Shown: positions 19,702 through 30,620, numbered from the stretch's first letter. The stretch is DNA of 64,000 nt from Ichthyophis bannanicus (GCA_033557465.1 CM066048.1:15352305-15416304), one strand, 5' to 3'. Notes: generated by a model not told the origin, from the letters alone. Numbers and translations: made by a program.

Positions 19702-20760
19702 TGTCACAGGGTAGACCCAACAGAGCCTATACAGATGGAGATCAGCATGGAAGATCAGGGAGAATCTGACAGCATAAACAAAAACCTGTCAGGCAGTTGC
19801 TATAAGCAACTAGGACACACGTGGTCAAGGGCTAAGAAGACACACCCAGGTAGCAGGGGAATGGAAATTTCATTACCTGATGCGGATCAGCTGGGAGGAG
19901 GTGGAGCCCAGAGACACGTACATAAGGCATGCTCACAAACAGTTAGGGGAAGAAAGGGAAAGAAGGAGAAAGGGAGAGAGATGGGTAATCAGTCTCATAC
20001 CCGGAACCAAGACCGGTGGCAGAGAGAGAATGAACAATTGTGTCAGCGTGAAAACCAACAGGAGAGTCTGAGTGAGTCCCAGGACCTGTTTGATACGTAT
20101 GGAAGTCAGCAACTGGACGCTGAATGTGTGAATGAAAGTCACGAGAGACGTGGGAAGACTCTTACAGAAGGTAACAGAGCAGTAAATACAGAGAGAGGCT
20201 GTTTCCTACCTGAATGGGTAAAACCCAGAGTTATTAGGAAAAGCCAACCAGGAACAAGTTTAAAGGAAGCAGAGGGTAACTTCTTTCCTTGTGCTAGCAG
20301 CAACAGGAGAAAGGAAGGTTTCTTACCTACAGGAGCTTGTAACTCTGCTAGCAATCTTAAATACCAAGCTTTTAACAAAGTGCAGTCTCGAGCAGTGCAA
20401 TCACACACAGCTGTGCAGAGGGAGCTAAGCCCTACCAGGCTCAAAGCCTATCACGAACATTCTAATAACAGATCCAGTGAATGTTTTCAGTTCCCCTTTA
20501 ACCACCAGCAGGGAAAGAGCTTCTATAAGCCATTCACAGAGGCATACGGTAACCCCCGGCAGGGCATTTGCTCAGAGAAGAGAGGGGATTTCCTGTTAGA
20601 CGGAGCAAGCCAACTTCACTCTAGTGAACCAGCTGATCAAACTAACATATGTACACATGGTTATGAACAGATGCAGTGTGATACTTCTGATATACAAGTG
20701 AGTCCAGAAGATATGGATTGTTCTTTATCAACTGCTGACCACATGTTCTCTCTAAGATAA
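19702..20760 (+). CDS. LTR-internal ORF of solo LTR #3 (352 codons, unknown function)
   Basis: The frame is open from the first LTR codon (TGT). The ATG at 19699-19701 is supplied by flanking DNA, so it is accidental. It starts CHRVDPTEPIQMEI and ends GYEQMQCDTS ... EDMDCSLST, sharing both ends with the ORFs at 15380-16327 and 31268-31903. The middle is hydrophilic, rich in S, Q, R and N, and poorly conserved by eye. No signal peptide, membrane segment or known domain is visible. An uninterrupted frame in a lone LTR suggests either a fairly young insertion or low sequence constraint on stops; I cannot distinguish these. Confidence 0.6.
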   Translation, partial: CHRVDPTEPIQMEISMEDQGESDSINKNLSGSCYKQLGHTWSRAKKTHPGSRGMEISLPDADQLGGGGAQRHVHKACSQTVRGRKGKKEKGREMGNQSHTRNQDRWQRENEQLCQRENQQESLSESQDLFDTYGSQQLDAECVNESHERRGKTLTEGNRAVNTERGCFLPEWVKPRVIRKSQPGTSLKEAEGNFFPCASSNRRKEGFLPTGACNSASNLKYQAFNKVQSRAVQSHTAVQRELSPTRLKAYHEHSNNRSSECFQFPFNHQQGKSFYKPFTEAYGNPRQGICSEKRGDFLLDGASQLHSSEPADQTNICTHGYEQMQCDTSDIQVSPEDMDCSLSTADHMFSLR

Positions 20761-21019
20761 AGTAATGAGTTTAACCAGAAGTTAAAGCAACAATATATTT
20801 GCTGATAAAGGTTTCTCAGTTAAGCAGTAAAACTAGGCTGTAGTAAAGCAGCAAAAGGAAAGTCTGTTTGCTAACAGAAGGACTATTTAAATACCTTTCT
20901 TTTGCTAGATTTAAAGGCTGAAGTAAAGCTATTTCTGTTCTACTCTATTCTTTTGTTATATGCCCGGAGAGGCTTTGTTATTTGTGTTGCCAAGTTGAGA
21001 AAAACCTCGTGGACGGGGA

Positions 21020-21025
21020 AATAAA
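21020..21025 (+). promoter_or_regulatory. LTR polyadenylation signal AATAAA
   Basis: It stands in GGACGGGGAAATAAAG, matching the equivalent minus-strand site of LTR #2. It lies 260 bp after the LTR ORF stop and would define the end of the R region. Confidence 0.6.
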
Positions 21026-21435
21026 GCCCTTGTTTGAAACCTTACCTGTGTGCACAACTAATTCTTACCAGAGAAGGCATAAACTACAACTCCCAGAGGG
21101 CCAGGCAGGGCTGTCTGCATCTTCATACAGAGCCAGGAGAGGAATCATCGTGTGATACCTGACCCCACCAGTAGGGCCCGCTGAGGGTGTGACAAGTGAG
21201 ATTATACTAATCTAGAAACTATATGGTATGGGAAAAAGTGGTCCTCTGGATTGATATCAATCTTATATAGAGCAGTAAAGGAGGGAGGGGGGAGGATGAT
21301 AAGCCCGGATACATGCTAGCATGGGAAAAGGAGATGGGAATAACAAGACAGATTCAACAGTAGAAAACTATCTTTGACCAAGTCCGACAATTACCCATAT
21401 CTGTGGGCATAAGATAAAACTGGTACAAAGTCATA

Positions 21436-21701
21436 ATGAGATGGTACTATACTCCAGTACAATTGAATACAATGTTCCCATCAGTGTCAAAAGGGTGTTG
21501 GAGGGAATGCAGGGCAGAGGGAACTATGTATCATATTTGGTGGACATGCTCCAAAATCAAACCGTTCTGTGAAAAAGTTCAAAGGTGGACACAGAAAGTG
21601 GTTGGTGTGGAGGTAAGGAGGGAACCTGATGTATATCTACTGGGGTGGTGGCGAGAGGGAGGCCTAAGAAAAGAAAGGAGACAACTTATGGCTTGTTTAA
21701 G
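21436..21701 (+). pseudogene. L1/Tx1 ORF2, C-terminal cysteine region
   Basis: CWREC, GTMYHIWWTC and WTQKVVGVEV form the C-terminal cysteine/HxxW-x-C block of L1/Tx1 ORF2. It is separated from the RT part by solo LTR #3 and from the final coding piece by a CR1 insertion at 21702. Confidence 0.7.
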
Positions 21702-23291
21702 AAACATAGAAACATAGAAATATGATGACAGAAAAAGATCATATGGCTGATCTAGTCTGTCCTTCCATAACAACTACAACAGTCCCCTTTTTACCTTTAT
21801 AGATCCTCTGTGTTTGTCCCATGCTTTTTTGAATTCAGTTACTGTCCTCATCTCTACCACCTCCACTGGGAGACTATTCCACGGATCCACTACTCTTTCC
21901 GTAAAGAAATATTTCCGCATATCACTCCTGAATCTATCTCCTTTCACCCTCATCCCATGTCCCCTCATAGCAGAACTTGCTTTCAATTGAAAGAGGCTCT
22001 CTCCCTGAACATTTATGCCACGGAGGTATTTAAACATCTCAATCATATCACCTCTATCCCGCCTTTCCTCTAAGGTGTACATATTAAGATCCTTCAGTCT
22101 GTCCTCATATGCTTTATAATGAAGACCACTAATCATTTTAGTAGCCACCCTCTGCACCGACTCCATCCTGTTTATATTCTTTTGAAGGTGCAGTCTCCAG
22201 AATTGCACACTATACTCCAAATGAGGTCACACCAAAGACTTATACAGAGGCACTATCACCTCCTTTTTTCTGCTAGCCATTCCTCTCCGTATGCACCAAA
22301 GCATCCTTCTAGCTTTTGCCGTTGCCTTTTCTACCTGTTTAGCTACTTTAAGATCATCAGACACAACCACGCGTAGGTCCCGCTCTTCTTTAGTGGACAA
22401 AAGTACTTCACCCCCTATACTATATTGCTCCCTTGGATTGCTGCAGCCTAAATGCATGACCTTACATTTTCTAACATTAAATCCCAGCTGCCAAATTCTA
22501 GACCATTCTTTAAGCTTAGCTAGAACCCTCCTCATGTTATCTACCCCTTCCTGGGTGTCTACTCTATTGCAGATTTTGGTATCATCCGCAAAGAGGCAAA
22601 CCTTACCTGAAAGCCCTTCCGCTATATCACTAACAAAGATGTTAAATAGATTCGGACCAAGGACAGATCCCTGGGGCACACCACTGATAACATCCTTCTC
22701 CTCAGAGTGAGCTCCATTTACTTGTACTCTTTGTCGCCTCCCACCCAACCAATTTCTAACCCAAGCAGTAACTTTAGGGTCCATCCCTAGGGTGCTCAGT
22801 TTGTTTATAAGTCGCCTGTGAGGAACAGTGTCAAAGGCTTTACTGAAATCTAAATACACCACATCTAGGGCTCTCCCTCGGTCCAACTCCCTGGTCACCC
22901 AGTCAAAGAAATCAATCAGATTTGTCTGACAAGATCTGCCTCTGGTGAATCCATGCTGCCTTGGATCCTGTAATCCGCTGGACTCCAGAAACCTCACTAT
23001 TTTCTCTTTCAGCAGCGTTTCCAATGATTTACTCACCACCGAAGTTAAACTAACCAGTCTGTAGTTTTCAACCACATCCTTACTTCCGCTTTTGTGTAAA
23101 GGCACCACATGAGCATCTCTCCAGTCCTTTGGCACCACTCCTGACTCCAACGAGGCATTGAAAAGGTCAGTCAGTGGAGCTGCTAGAACGTCCCCAAGTT
23201 CCCTCAGTATTCTCGGGTGTATCCCATCCGGTCCCATCGCTTTGTCTACTTTAAGTTGAGATAGTTTCTCACGAACACAGACTTTTGAAAA
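21702..23291 (-). mobile_element. CR1-type LINE (second family), 5'-truncated
   Basis: Its 3' end on the plus-strand left side shows CR1-like AAACATAG repeats. Near-identical 9-mers TTGTTTAAG (21693) and TTGTTAAAG (23292) flank it. It is nested in the L1/Tx1 LINE. Confidence 0.8.
21774..23237 (-). pseudogene. CR1 reverse transcriptase, one in-frame TGA
   Basis: The 336-aa first part holds NYRLVSLTSVVSK, DVVYLDFSKAFDTVPHRR (catalytic D), GVPQGSVLGPNLFNIFVSDI and LFADDTKICN (catalytic DD). The frame stops at a TGA (22227-22229) and continues in frame as PHLEYSVQFWRLHL and FFTERVVDPWNSLP to 21774. CGA to TGA, typical CpG decay, would explain the stop. The endonuclease is missing (5' truncation). 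Confidence 0.85.
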
Positions 23292-23635
23292 TTGTTAAAG
23301 TGCAGGAAATGTGAAGTAGCATATAGGTGGAAGCAGGTGGAACCACCTGTAGTGGAACATTGTGTGGAGAGGCTCCGTCAGATCTATTTAATGGAAAAAC
23401 TGACAGCTATTCGCAAACAGCGGTTGACTAGGTTTGAAATTGAATGGCAGAACATGTTGGTTTATTTACATATGGAGAAGGAAGAGGGGAAGGAGGGAGG
23501 AGAGACGGAAACATAGGGAAGGGTTAAAATGAGAATGTTGTTGCAGGTTGTAATTGAAATTTAATGTGAATTGTTAATGACAGTTGTGAATTGAGTTGGA
23601 TATTCCTTTAATAAAAAGCTTAAATAATAATAAAA
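23292..23635 (+). pseudogene. L1/Tx1 ORF2 last codons and 3' end with A-run
   Basis: WKQVEPPVVEHCVERLRQIY then MEKLTAIRKQRL matches the usual end of L1/Tx1 ORF2, with a stop at about 23516. A short 3' UTR follows, ending in AATAATAATAAAAAAA and then AAATCTTAA, the target duplication of the whole LINE. Confidence 0.7.
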
Positions 23636-25680
23636 AAATCTTAACAGCCAAGCATTAGACCATTCTTCCAACTTTTGCAGATCTTTCCTCATGTTATCCA
23701 CTCCCTCAGGGGATTCCACTCTATTGCAAATTTTTGTGTCATCTGCAAAAAGACAGACTTTTCCATTCAGTCCTTCAGCAATATCACTCACAAATACATT
23801 GAACAGTACTGGCCCCAGGACCGATCCCTGGGGCACATCACTAATCACCTTCCTTTCATCTAAGTGAATTCTGTTTTCCATCACCTTCTGTCATCTGTCA
23901 GTCAACCAATTTCTGATCCAGTTCACCACCTTGTGACCCATCCCCCGGCTGGTCAGTTTATTGATAAACCTCCTATGAGGAACAGTATCAAAGGTTTTGC
24001 TGAAATCTAAGTAAATCACATTCATTGCATGCCCTTGATTTAGTACTCTGGTCACCCAGTCAAAAAACTCAATCAGATCTGTTTGGCATGATCGGCCTTT
24101 GGTAAAACCATGCTGCCTCGGATCATGCAACCTATTGGTTTCAAGAAAGTCCACTATTCTCTCTTTCAGTAGCACCTCCATTACTTTTCCCGCCACCTTA
24201 CTGACCTGTAGTTTGCCACTTCTTCCCTATTACCATTTTTATGAAGAGGTACCACATTGGCCCTTTTCCAGTCCTGCAGAACTTCTCCCATCTCAAAGGA
24301 TCTATTAAAAACATCCTTTAAAGGTCCTGCAAAAACCTCTCTGAGCTCTTTCAGTATCCTGGAATGTATCTCATCCAGTCCCATGGCTTTGTCCACTTTC
24401 AGTTTTGCAAGCTGTTCAAACACATCATCTTCTGTGAAGGGTGTATTATCTACTCCATTTCCATTTGTATATTTGTCAATCACAGGTGGTCCTTCTCCAG
24501 TATTCTCGTTAGTAAAAATAGAACAGAAGTATTTGTTTAGCATGTTTGCTTTTTCAATGTCACTTTCCACGAATCCATTCTCAGCATTTTTGAGTCTTGC
24601 AATTTCATCTCTGAACTTCCTCTTCTCCCGAATATACCTGAAAAATGTTTAATCATCATGCTTTAGATCTTTAGCCATCTTTTCTTCTGCCTTTGATTAT
24701 GCTATCCTTATTTCTCTTTTTGTCTCTTTTAGCTTTACCCTGTATTCTTTTCTGTGTTCCTCTATTTGCAAACTTCTGAATATTGTGAAAGCTGTGTTTT
24801 TTGCTTTTATTTGTGCAGCCAAATTGGTTTCCTATTCCTCTTGTTTTTATTCACTTTTCTTACATATGTATCTGTTGCTCCTTTTATTGTCTCCTTTAGT
24901 TTAGTCCACTGCAATTCCACTTCCCTTACCTCCCCCCATACTGCCAACTTCTCTTTTAGGCGCTTGGTCATCTTCCTGAAGTCAGTGTTTATGAAGTCTA
25001 GGACTTTGAGCTTGCTGTGAGGGGAATCTGCCTTGGCTTTTATCTCAAACCACTCCGTGTGATGATCGCCGCTGCTCACATGGACACCCACCCAGACATT
25101 CAACACACTTTTTACATTGGTGAGTACTAAATCCAGCATCAGATTTTCCCTGGTCGGTTCCGTCACCTTTTATGTAAGTAATGCATCTTCGAAGGCATCC
25201 ACATTTTTTTTTAATTTTTTCCAGATTTGCAGAAGGAATACTCCAATCCACAATGGGTAGATTAAAGTCACCCTATATGATCACTTCCCCCTTCATGGTT
25301 ACATTTGCAATATCAATAATCAAGTCTCTATCCATTTCTTCGGTTTGAGTTGGAGGCCTGTAGACTACACCAGCATGGACGACAATCCACAGTGCTTCTT
25401 CTTTTCCCCACGGTCCTGCATTTCAGCAGCTTTAATATCGCTTTTGACATATAAGGCTACTCCTCCTCCTTTTTTGCCTTCTCTATCTCTCCTAAATAAA
25501 TTGTAGCCTGCTATAGCTATATCCCATTTGTGTGACTCGTTAAACCATGTTTCTGTAATGACCACAATATCCAAGTCCATTTCCACCATTAGGGCTTCCA
25601 GTTCAGGAACTTTGTTGGCTAGGCTTCGAGCATTTGTGCTCATTGCTTTCCAGCATTTGTTGACTGGCTTGCCTGTATTT
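23636..25680 (-). mobile_element. CR1-type LINE (second family), endonuclease and RT part
   Basis: Minus-strand pieces in several frames: NARSLANKVPELEAL, IVVITETWFNE and GGGVALYVKSD (endonuclease, 25643-25365); DLVLTNV (24807-25166); KAMGLDEIHSRILKELREVF (24181-24570); VIYLDFSKTFDTVPHRR (23891-24196); DVPQGSVLGPVLFNVFVSDI and CLFADDTKICNRVE (23561-23884). This is the 5' part of the copy that continues at 8642-9265. It is broken by at least four frameshifts. Confidence 0.8.
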
Positions 25681-25950
25681 TGCCAAGACTAGCACTAAGA
25701 GTAGAAGAAAGGACATTTCACATTGTTCTTGCTGGCAAGGAGGTTCACGTTTGGAGTGTCCCATTGTCAAAACAGGCCTTCAGAGACACTGGGGTTGAGG
25801 ACTATTTGTCAGCATACAACTTCTGACTGAGTCTGTTTGCAAGCATGTTACAGTTCCCTTGGAGGTAAAAAGTGAGGAGGAAGCATCTGATGGAGAGAGC
25901 AAACATCCAGATCCTGTCAACCTCTCTTCAAAGCTTGAGTTAGCCCATGG

Positions 25951-26329
25951 CCAGAATGAACAAATGGATGATGAAATGCTCAAAGAAATCAAGGAAGCTA
26001 GCAAAAGTTACAGTGCAGTAATAATAATGGGTGATTTCAATTACCCCGGCATCGACTGGGTCAGTGTCACAACAGGACATGCTAGGGAGATAAAGTTCCT
26101 AGATGAAATAAATGACTGCTTCTTGGAGCAGCTGGTTCATGAACCGACCAGAGGGAAAGCAATATTAGACCTAGTCCTTAGTGGAACACCAGATGTAGTG
26201 CAAGAGATAAGGGTGTTGGGGCCACTTGGCAATAGTGATCATAGCATGATCACTTTTGATTTAATTAGTGGAGGAGGGATAGTAAGGAAATCCACAGTAC
26301 TACCCTTTAACTTTCGAAAGGGAGACTGA
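25951..26329 (+). pseudogene. CR1 endonuclease, C-terminal part
   Basis: VIIMGDFNYPGIDW (GDFN, catalytic), DLVLSGTPDVV and GNSDHSMITFDL (SDH) are the last blocks of the APE-type endonuclease. It ends at a TGA. A 2-bp difference from the copy at 37932 shifts the frame relative to the RT ORF that follows at 26334. The ORF extends upstream to 25859 through unrelated sequence. Confidence 0.8.
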
Positions 26330-26333
26330 TAAA

Positions 26334-28199
26334 ATGAGGAAAACAGTTAAGAAAAAACTAAAAGGAGCAGTTGCAAAGGTTAAAGACGTACATCAAGCTT
26401 GGGTGTTGTTGAAAAATACTATCTTGGAAGCCCAGACCAGCTGTATTCCACGCTTTAAGAAAAGTGGAAGGAAGTCCAAAAAACTGCCAGCATGGTTTAA
26501 AGGTGAGGTCAGAGAGGCTGTTGTTGCCAAAAAAGCATCTTTCAGGAAATGGAAAAAAGAGCCAAACAATGAAACCTGGAAACAGCACAAGCACTGGCAA
26601 GTCAAATGCAAGGCATTGATAAGGCAGGCAAAGAGAGAATTTGAGAAGAAGCTTGCTGCGGAAGCAAAAACGCGAAATAAAGACCTTTTCAAGTACATTC
26701 GTAGCAAAAAACCTGTGAGAGAGTCAGTTGGTCCATTAGATGATAAAGGGGTTAAAGGAGCACTAAGAGGTGACAAGGCGATAGTGGAGAGACTGAATGA
26801 ATTCTTTGCTTCGGTCTTTACTGAGGAAGATGTAGGGATGACTGAAGTGGTATTTAAAGGTGTGGAAGAATTGAAGGAAATATCGATACATTGGGAAGAT
26901 GTCTTACAACTATTAGATAAACTGAAGAGTAGCAAATCACCTGGGCCGGATGGTATACATCCAAGGGTGTTGAAAGAACTGAAATTTGAGATTGCAGACC
27001 TGCTATCAGTAATCTGTGAACTATCATTAAAATCATCTCTAATACCTGAGGATTGGAGGATCGCCAATGTAACACCAATTTTTAAAAAGAGTTCGAGGGG
27101 TGATCTGGGAAACTACAGACCGGTGAGCCTGACATCAGTACCGGGAAAAATGGTAGAAACCATCATAAAGAATAAAATTACTCAGCATGTAGATAGTCAC
27201 GACCTAATGGGAGACAGCCAACATGGCTTTAGACAAGGAAGATCTTGTCTTACTAATCTGTTATGTTTTTTTGAAGGAGTGAATAAACAGGTGGACAAAG
27301 GTGAGTCGGTTGATATTGTGTATCTGGACTTTCAGAAAGCCTTTGACAAGGTCCCTCATGAGAGACTTTTGGCAAAACTAAAGAGTCATGGGATAGGAGG
27401 CAGTGTACTATTGTGGATCAGGAACTGGTTAAAAGATAGAAAGCAGAGGGTAGGGCTAAATGGCCAATTTTCCCAATGGAGAAAGGTGAATAGTGGTGTA
27501 CCCCAGGGATCTGTGTTGGGTCTGCTGCTTTTTGACATATTCATAAATGACCTGGAAAGTGGAATAACGAGTGAGGTTATCAAATTTGCAGATGACACAA
27601 AACTATTTAAAGTTGTTAAAACCCAGGAGGATTGTGGAAAATTGCAAGAGGGTCTTGATAAATTGGAAGACTGGGCATCAAAATGGCAGATGAAATTTAA
27701 TGTGGAGAAGTGCAAGTTTATGCACCTAGGGAAGAACAACCCAAACTATGGTTACACGATGCAAGGTTCCACATTAGGAACCACCACCCAGGAAAAAGAT
27801 TTAGGCGTCATTGTGGATACCATGTTAAAACCCTCGGCCCAGTGTGCAGCGGTGGCCAAGAGAGCAAATAGAATGCTAGGTATGATAAGGAAAGGAATGG
27901 AAAATAAAACAAAAGATATTATAATGCCTCTATATCGTTCCATGGTGAGACCGCACCTTGAATATTGTGTGCAATTCTGGTCACCGTATCTTAAAAAGGA
28001 TATAGCGATTTTAGAAAAGGTTCAGAGAAGAGCCACCAAAATGGTAAAGGGGATGGAAGGATACTCCTATGAAGAAAGGCTAAAAAGGTTGGGGCTCTTT
28101 AACCTGGAAAAGAGACGGCTGAGGGGAGATACGATAGAAGTCTATAAATTAATGAACGGAGTGGAACGGGTAAACGTAGATCGATTGTTTACCTTATGA
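26334..28199 (+). CDS. CR1 ORF2 linker plus reverse transcriptase, 621 aa open
   Basis: This is the longest uninterrupted RT in the window. A basic linker (1-160) precedes KSPGPDGIHPRVLKELK, NYRPVSLTSVPGKMVE, QHGFRQGRSCLTNLL, VYLDFQKAFDKVPHER (catalytic D), GVPQGSVLGLLLFDIF and [12 protein letters not shown] (catalytic DD), then the C-terminal [14 protein letters not shown] block. The frame closes at 28197-28199 (TGA where sister copies have TCA), about 60 codons early. The ATG at 26334 is probably internal to ORF2; in the sister copy the endonuclease is in the same frame, apart from one TAG. Function: target-primed reverse transcription of the LINE RNA. Confidence 0.85.
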   Translation: MRKTVKKKLKGAVAKVKDVHQAWVLLKNTILEAQTSCIPRFKKSGRKSKKLPAWFKGEVREAVVAKKASFRKWKKEPNNETWKQHKHWQVKCKALIRQAKREFEKKLAAEAKTRNKDLFKYIRSKKPVRESVGPLDDKGVKGALRGDKAIVERLNEFFASVFTEEDVGMTEVVFKGVEELKEISIHWEDVLQLLDKLKSSKSPGPDGIHPRVLKELKFEIADLLSVICELSLKSSLIPEDWRIANVTPIFKKSSRGDLGNYRPVSLTSVPGKMVETIIKNKITQHVDSHDLMGDSQHGFRQGRSCLTNLLCFFEGVNKQVDKGESVDIVYLDFQKAFDKVPHERLLAKLKSHGIGGSVLLWIRNWLKDRKQRVGLNGQFSQWRKVNSGVPQGSVLGLLLFDIFINDLESGITSEVIKFADDTKLFKVVKTQEDCGKLQEGLDKLEDWASKWQMKFNVEKCKFMHLGKNNPNYGYTMQGSTLGTTTQEKDLGVIVDTMLKPSAQCAAVAKRANRMLGMIRKGMENKTKDIIMPLYRSMVRPHLEYCVQFWSPYLKKDIAILEKVQRRATKMVKGMEGYSYEERLKRLGLFNLEKRRLRGDTIEVYKLMNGVERVNVDRLFTL

Positions 28200-28724
28200 G
28201 AATATAGAAAGTCTAGGGGACATGCAATGAAGCTACAGGGTAAACTATTTAAGACTAATAAAAGAAAATATTTTTTCACTCAACGTGTAATCAAACTCTG
28301 GAATTTGTTACCGGAGGATGTAGTAAAGGCTGTTAGTGTAGCTGGGTTTAAAAAAGGTTTGGACAAGTTCCTGGAGGAAAGGTCCATAAACCATTATTAA
28401 GAAGGGACCCAGGATATCAATGCTTGAACCAATACAAGCATTGTGGAACCTGTGTCCCTTGGGGAAACTGCTAGGTACGTATGACCTAGATTGGCCACTG
28501 TTGGAAACAGAATACTGGGCTTGATGGACCTTGGTCTGACCCAGTATGACATATCTTATGTTCTTATGTTCTTATGCTTCCTTGCTTGTTGATGTAAAAC
28601 ATGGCAACCTGGTTGTCTGTCTGGATGAAGAAGGTTTTCCCTGGGATCCAGAGACTGAAGGCCCTGAGGGTGTTGCCTATGACACTAAGTTCCAGAAGGT
28701 TGATGTGAAGTTGTAACTCTTGAG

Positions 28725-29768
28725 TCAAGCAGGTGTCCTGGGTTCATAGGTGGCAGAAGCAGGCCCCCCATCAATGTTGTGATTGCCAACTATGATTATG
28801 GTGGCTAAAGGGGTCTGTCGATTGAGAGGTTTTCTAGTTTCATTCACCATTCGAGCACTCAGCGGGTGGTGGTGTTGATTTTGATTTTGTGTGATAGCGG
28901 TTGTGAGTGCTAGTTCCATCTCTTGTTTAGGTGCCACTGTAGAGTGTGCACGTGGAGCTTGGTGAGTGGCACAACATATATGGCTGCAGCTAGATGTTTG
29001 AAGAAGTGCAGGAATGCTCTGGCTGGGACCATACCCTGGTAGGACATCTGTTGAGCCAGGAAAGAAATAGTGCTGGCTCTTGGAGCAGAGAGGAACGTTG
29101 TGGATCTGATTGTGTGGAAGTCCACCCCAATGAATTACAGAGACTGGGTTGGAGACAATTGGGACTTCTTGTAGTTGATGAGGAAGCCCAGTGATTATAG
29201 TGTTGTCACAGCAGTGCAGATGGTGGAGGTGTTTGTCTTGTGGTACAAGATACCACCAGTTATTGAGGTAAGGAAAGACACACACACCCTGCCTGCAGAG
29301 GTGAACTGTGTCTACCGCTGCACACTTAGTGAATACCTTTAGTACAGACAAGAGTCCAAAGGGAAGGACTTGGTACTGGTAGTAGTAGCAGAAGATCGAG
29401 AAGCATAGGTATCTCTTGTGAGTGTGATGCATTTGTATGTGTGAGTAAGTGTCTTGGAGATCCACAGAGGCCAGCCAGTCATTAGACTTGAGGAGTGGTA
29501 GAATGGTACCCAAGGAATGCTTGCAGAATTTCTCCTTGAGAATGCATCTGTTGAGGAGCCAGAGGTCCAGGATGGGGCAGAACCTCCGGTCTTGGAGATG
29601 AGGAAGTAGAAGCCATGGTTGATCACTGCTTGTGGGATGGGCTCTATGGCTCCAGCCTGGGGGAGGGGCTATAGTTCCGCAGTTAGGAGAGGTGCAGGGG
29701 CATTTGGTATCTTGACTGGAAGAGGCGGCCTGGATGAGAGTATGGTTTGAAATCTGATGCAGAGCCAT
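28725..29768 (-). pseudogene. DIRS reverse transcriptase (degraded)
   Basis: The conserved RT blocks are RRFCPILDLWLLNRCI, DWLASVDLQDTYSHIQM (catalytic D), YQYQVLPFGL and VFPYLNNWWYLV, which corresponds to the YLDDWL centre of the DIRS element at 60192-60809 with both aspartates replaced (NN). The frame shift visible in the middle (FLISKTGGSAP in another frame at 29339-29626) confirms decay. The catalytic loss makes this copy non-functional. Confidence 0.75.
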
Positions 29769-29939
29769 ATTGTATGATGTTGACTTGTCACTTTGTTATC
29801 TGTGCCCATGCTACAGTGAAGCACAAGAGGCACCCACTGGCCTGGGTGTCCTCAGTTGCCTGGTAGTCAAAAGCTTAGTGGTCGCAAAGGAAGGTTGCTT
29901 TTGTTGACTTTTCTTTCTGGGCCATTGATTTTATCTTTA

Positions 29940-30620
29940 GAAACGTGCTGGAGGTGGGATCTATGGCACTTGGGGTGATCTCTTTGATGGGGTCGTATCA
30001 TACAAAATCTTTTAAACAAATAATTAAATACCACCATTCGAAATGCCATCATGGTGGTTTACAATATAAAAAGGCTAAAGCCCAAATTCAGGAGCTGTAC
30101 AATACAATTAATAAAGACAAACCAGAATGGGACATGATGTAGGAATGCATACCAGAACAATATTTCCTTAGACTATTGATAACGGAGAAACATGAGGAAG
30201 GGTACGAATCTACAATCAAGAATAAGGCTGCATAAACTATTAGAATAATTAATCAAACAATTCCTGGAAAAAAACAGGTTTCCAGCCCTTTCTTGAACCT
30301 TTGGAAGGAACTTTCTACCTAAAGATCATGCTGGAAGGAATTCCACAACAGAGGTGCCTGACAGCTGAATTCCACACTCTGGAAAAATACCAGTCAGAGC
30401 CATGTTTTTCCAAGCAAAGCCAAGAAATTGCCTTGTGGGATCTTAGTGTTCTGGCTGGGGATTAAGGATTAACAAAGAACTGAGATAGACTAGACATCTG
30501 GAATAAAAGGCATGATGGGCTAACTTAAGCATCTTGAATTTAATGCTAGAAGTGATAGGGAGCCAGTGCTGTCCTTTAAGCAGAGGGTTAGGCCTTGCAT
30601 TTCCAGGAGCACTGTTGTCT
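29940..30620 (+). repeat. Unclassified repeat inside the DIRS relic
   Basis: This stretch interrupts the DIRS coding order. It includes ATGGTGGTTTACAATATAAA and similar A/T-rich text often found in LINE or SINE tails, but no domain. Boundaries are approximate. Confidence 0.3.

Larger units (their letters stand above)
19702..21194 (+). mobile_element. Gypsy solo LTR #3
   Basis: The ends are the inverted pair TGTCACA and TGTGACA, flanked by AATG (19698-19701) and AGTG (21195-21198), a 4-bp duplication with one mismatch. No internal region follows. It interrupts the L1/Tx1 LINE and carries a 352-codon frame and an AATAAA at 21020-21025. Confidence 0.8.
9266..23635 (+). mobile_element. L1/Tx1-like LINE, interrupted by three nested insertions
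   Basis: ORF1 (9362-10312), endonuclease and RT (16667-19180), a C-terminal cysteine region (21436-21700) and the last coding piece with a poly-A tail (23301-23635) occur in order on the plus strand. They are separated by a Gypsy element (about 10713-16327), a solo LTR (19702-21194) and a CR1 (21702-23291). The 9-bp target duplication AAATCTTAA and the terminal A-run mark the ends. Frames are broken in several places, so this is an old copy. Confidence 0.75.
25951..28571 (+). mobile_element. CR1-type LINE (first family), from mid-endonuclease to 3' end
   Basis: It starts at QNEQMDDEMLKEIKEA and ends in TTCTTATG repeats (28553-28576), the tail of this family. It is closely similar to the copy at 36451-40187, with small indels between them. 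Confidence 0.9.

Noticed and set aside
26393..27067. 224-aa antisense ORF (and the similar one at 38000-38683)
   Set aside because: Antisense shadows of the CR1 RT frame; both occur at the same place in sister copies and have no domain.
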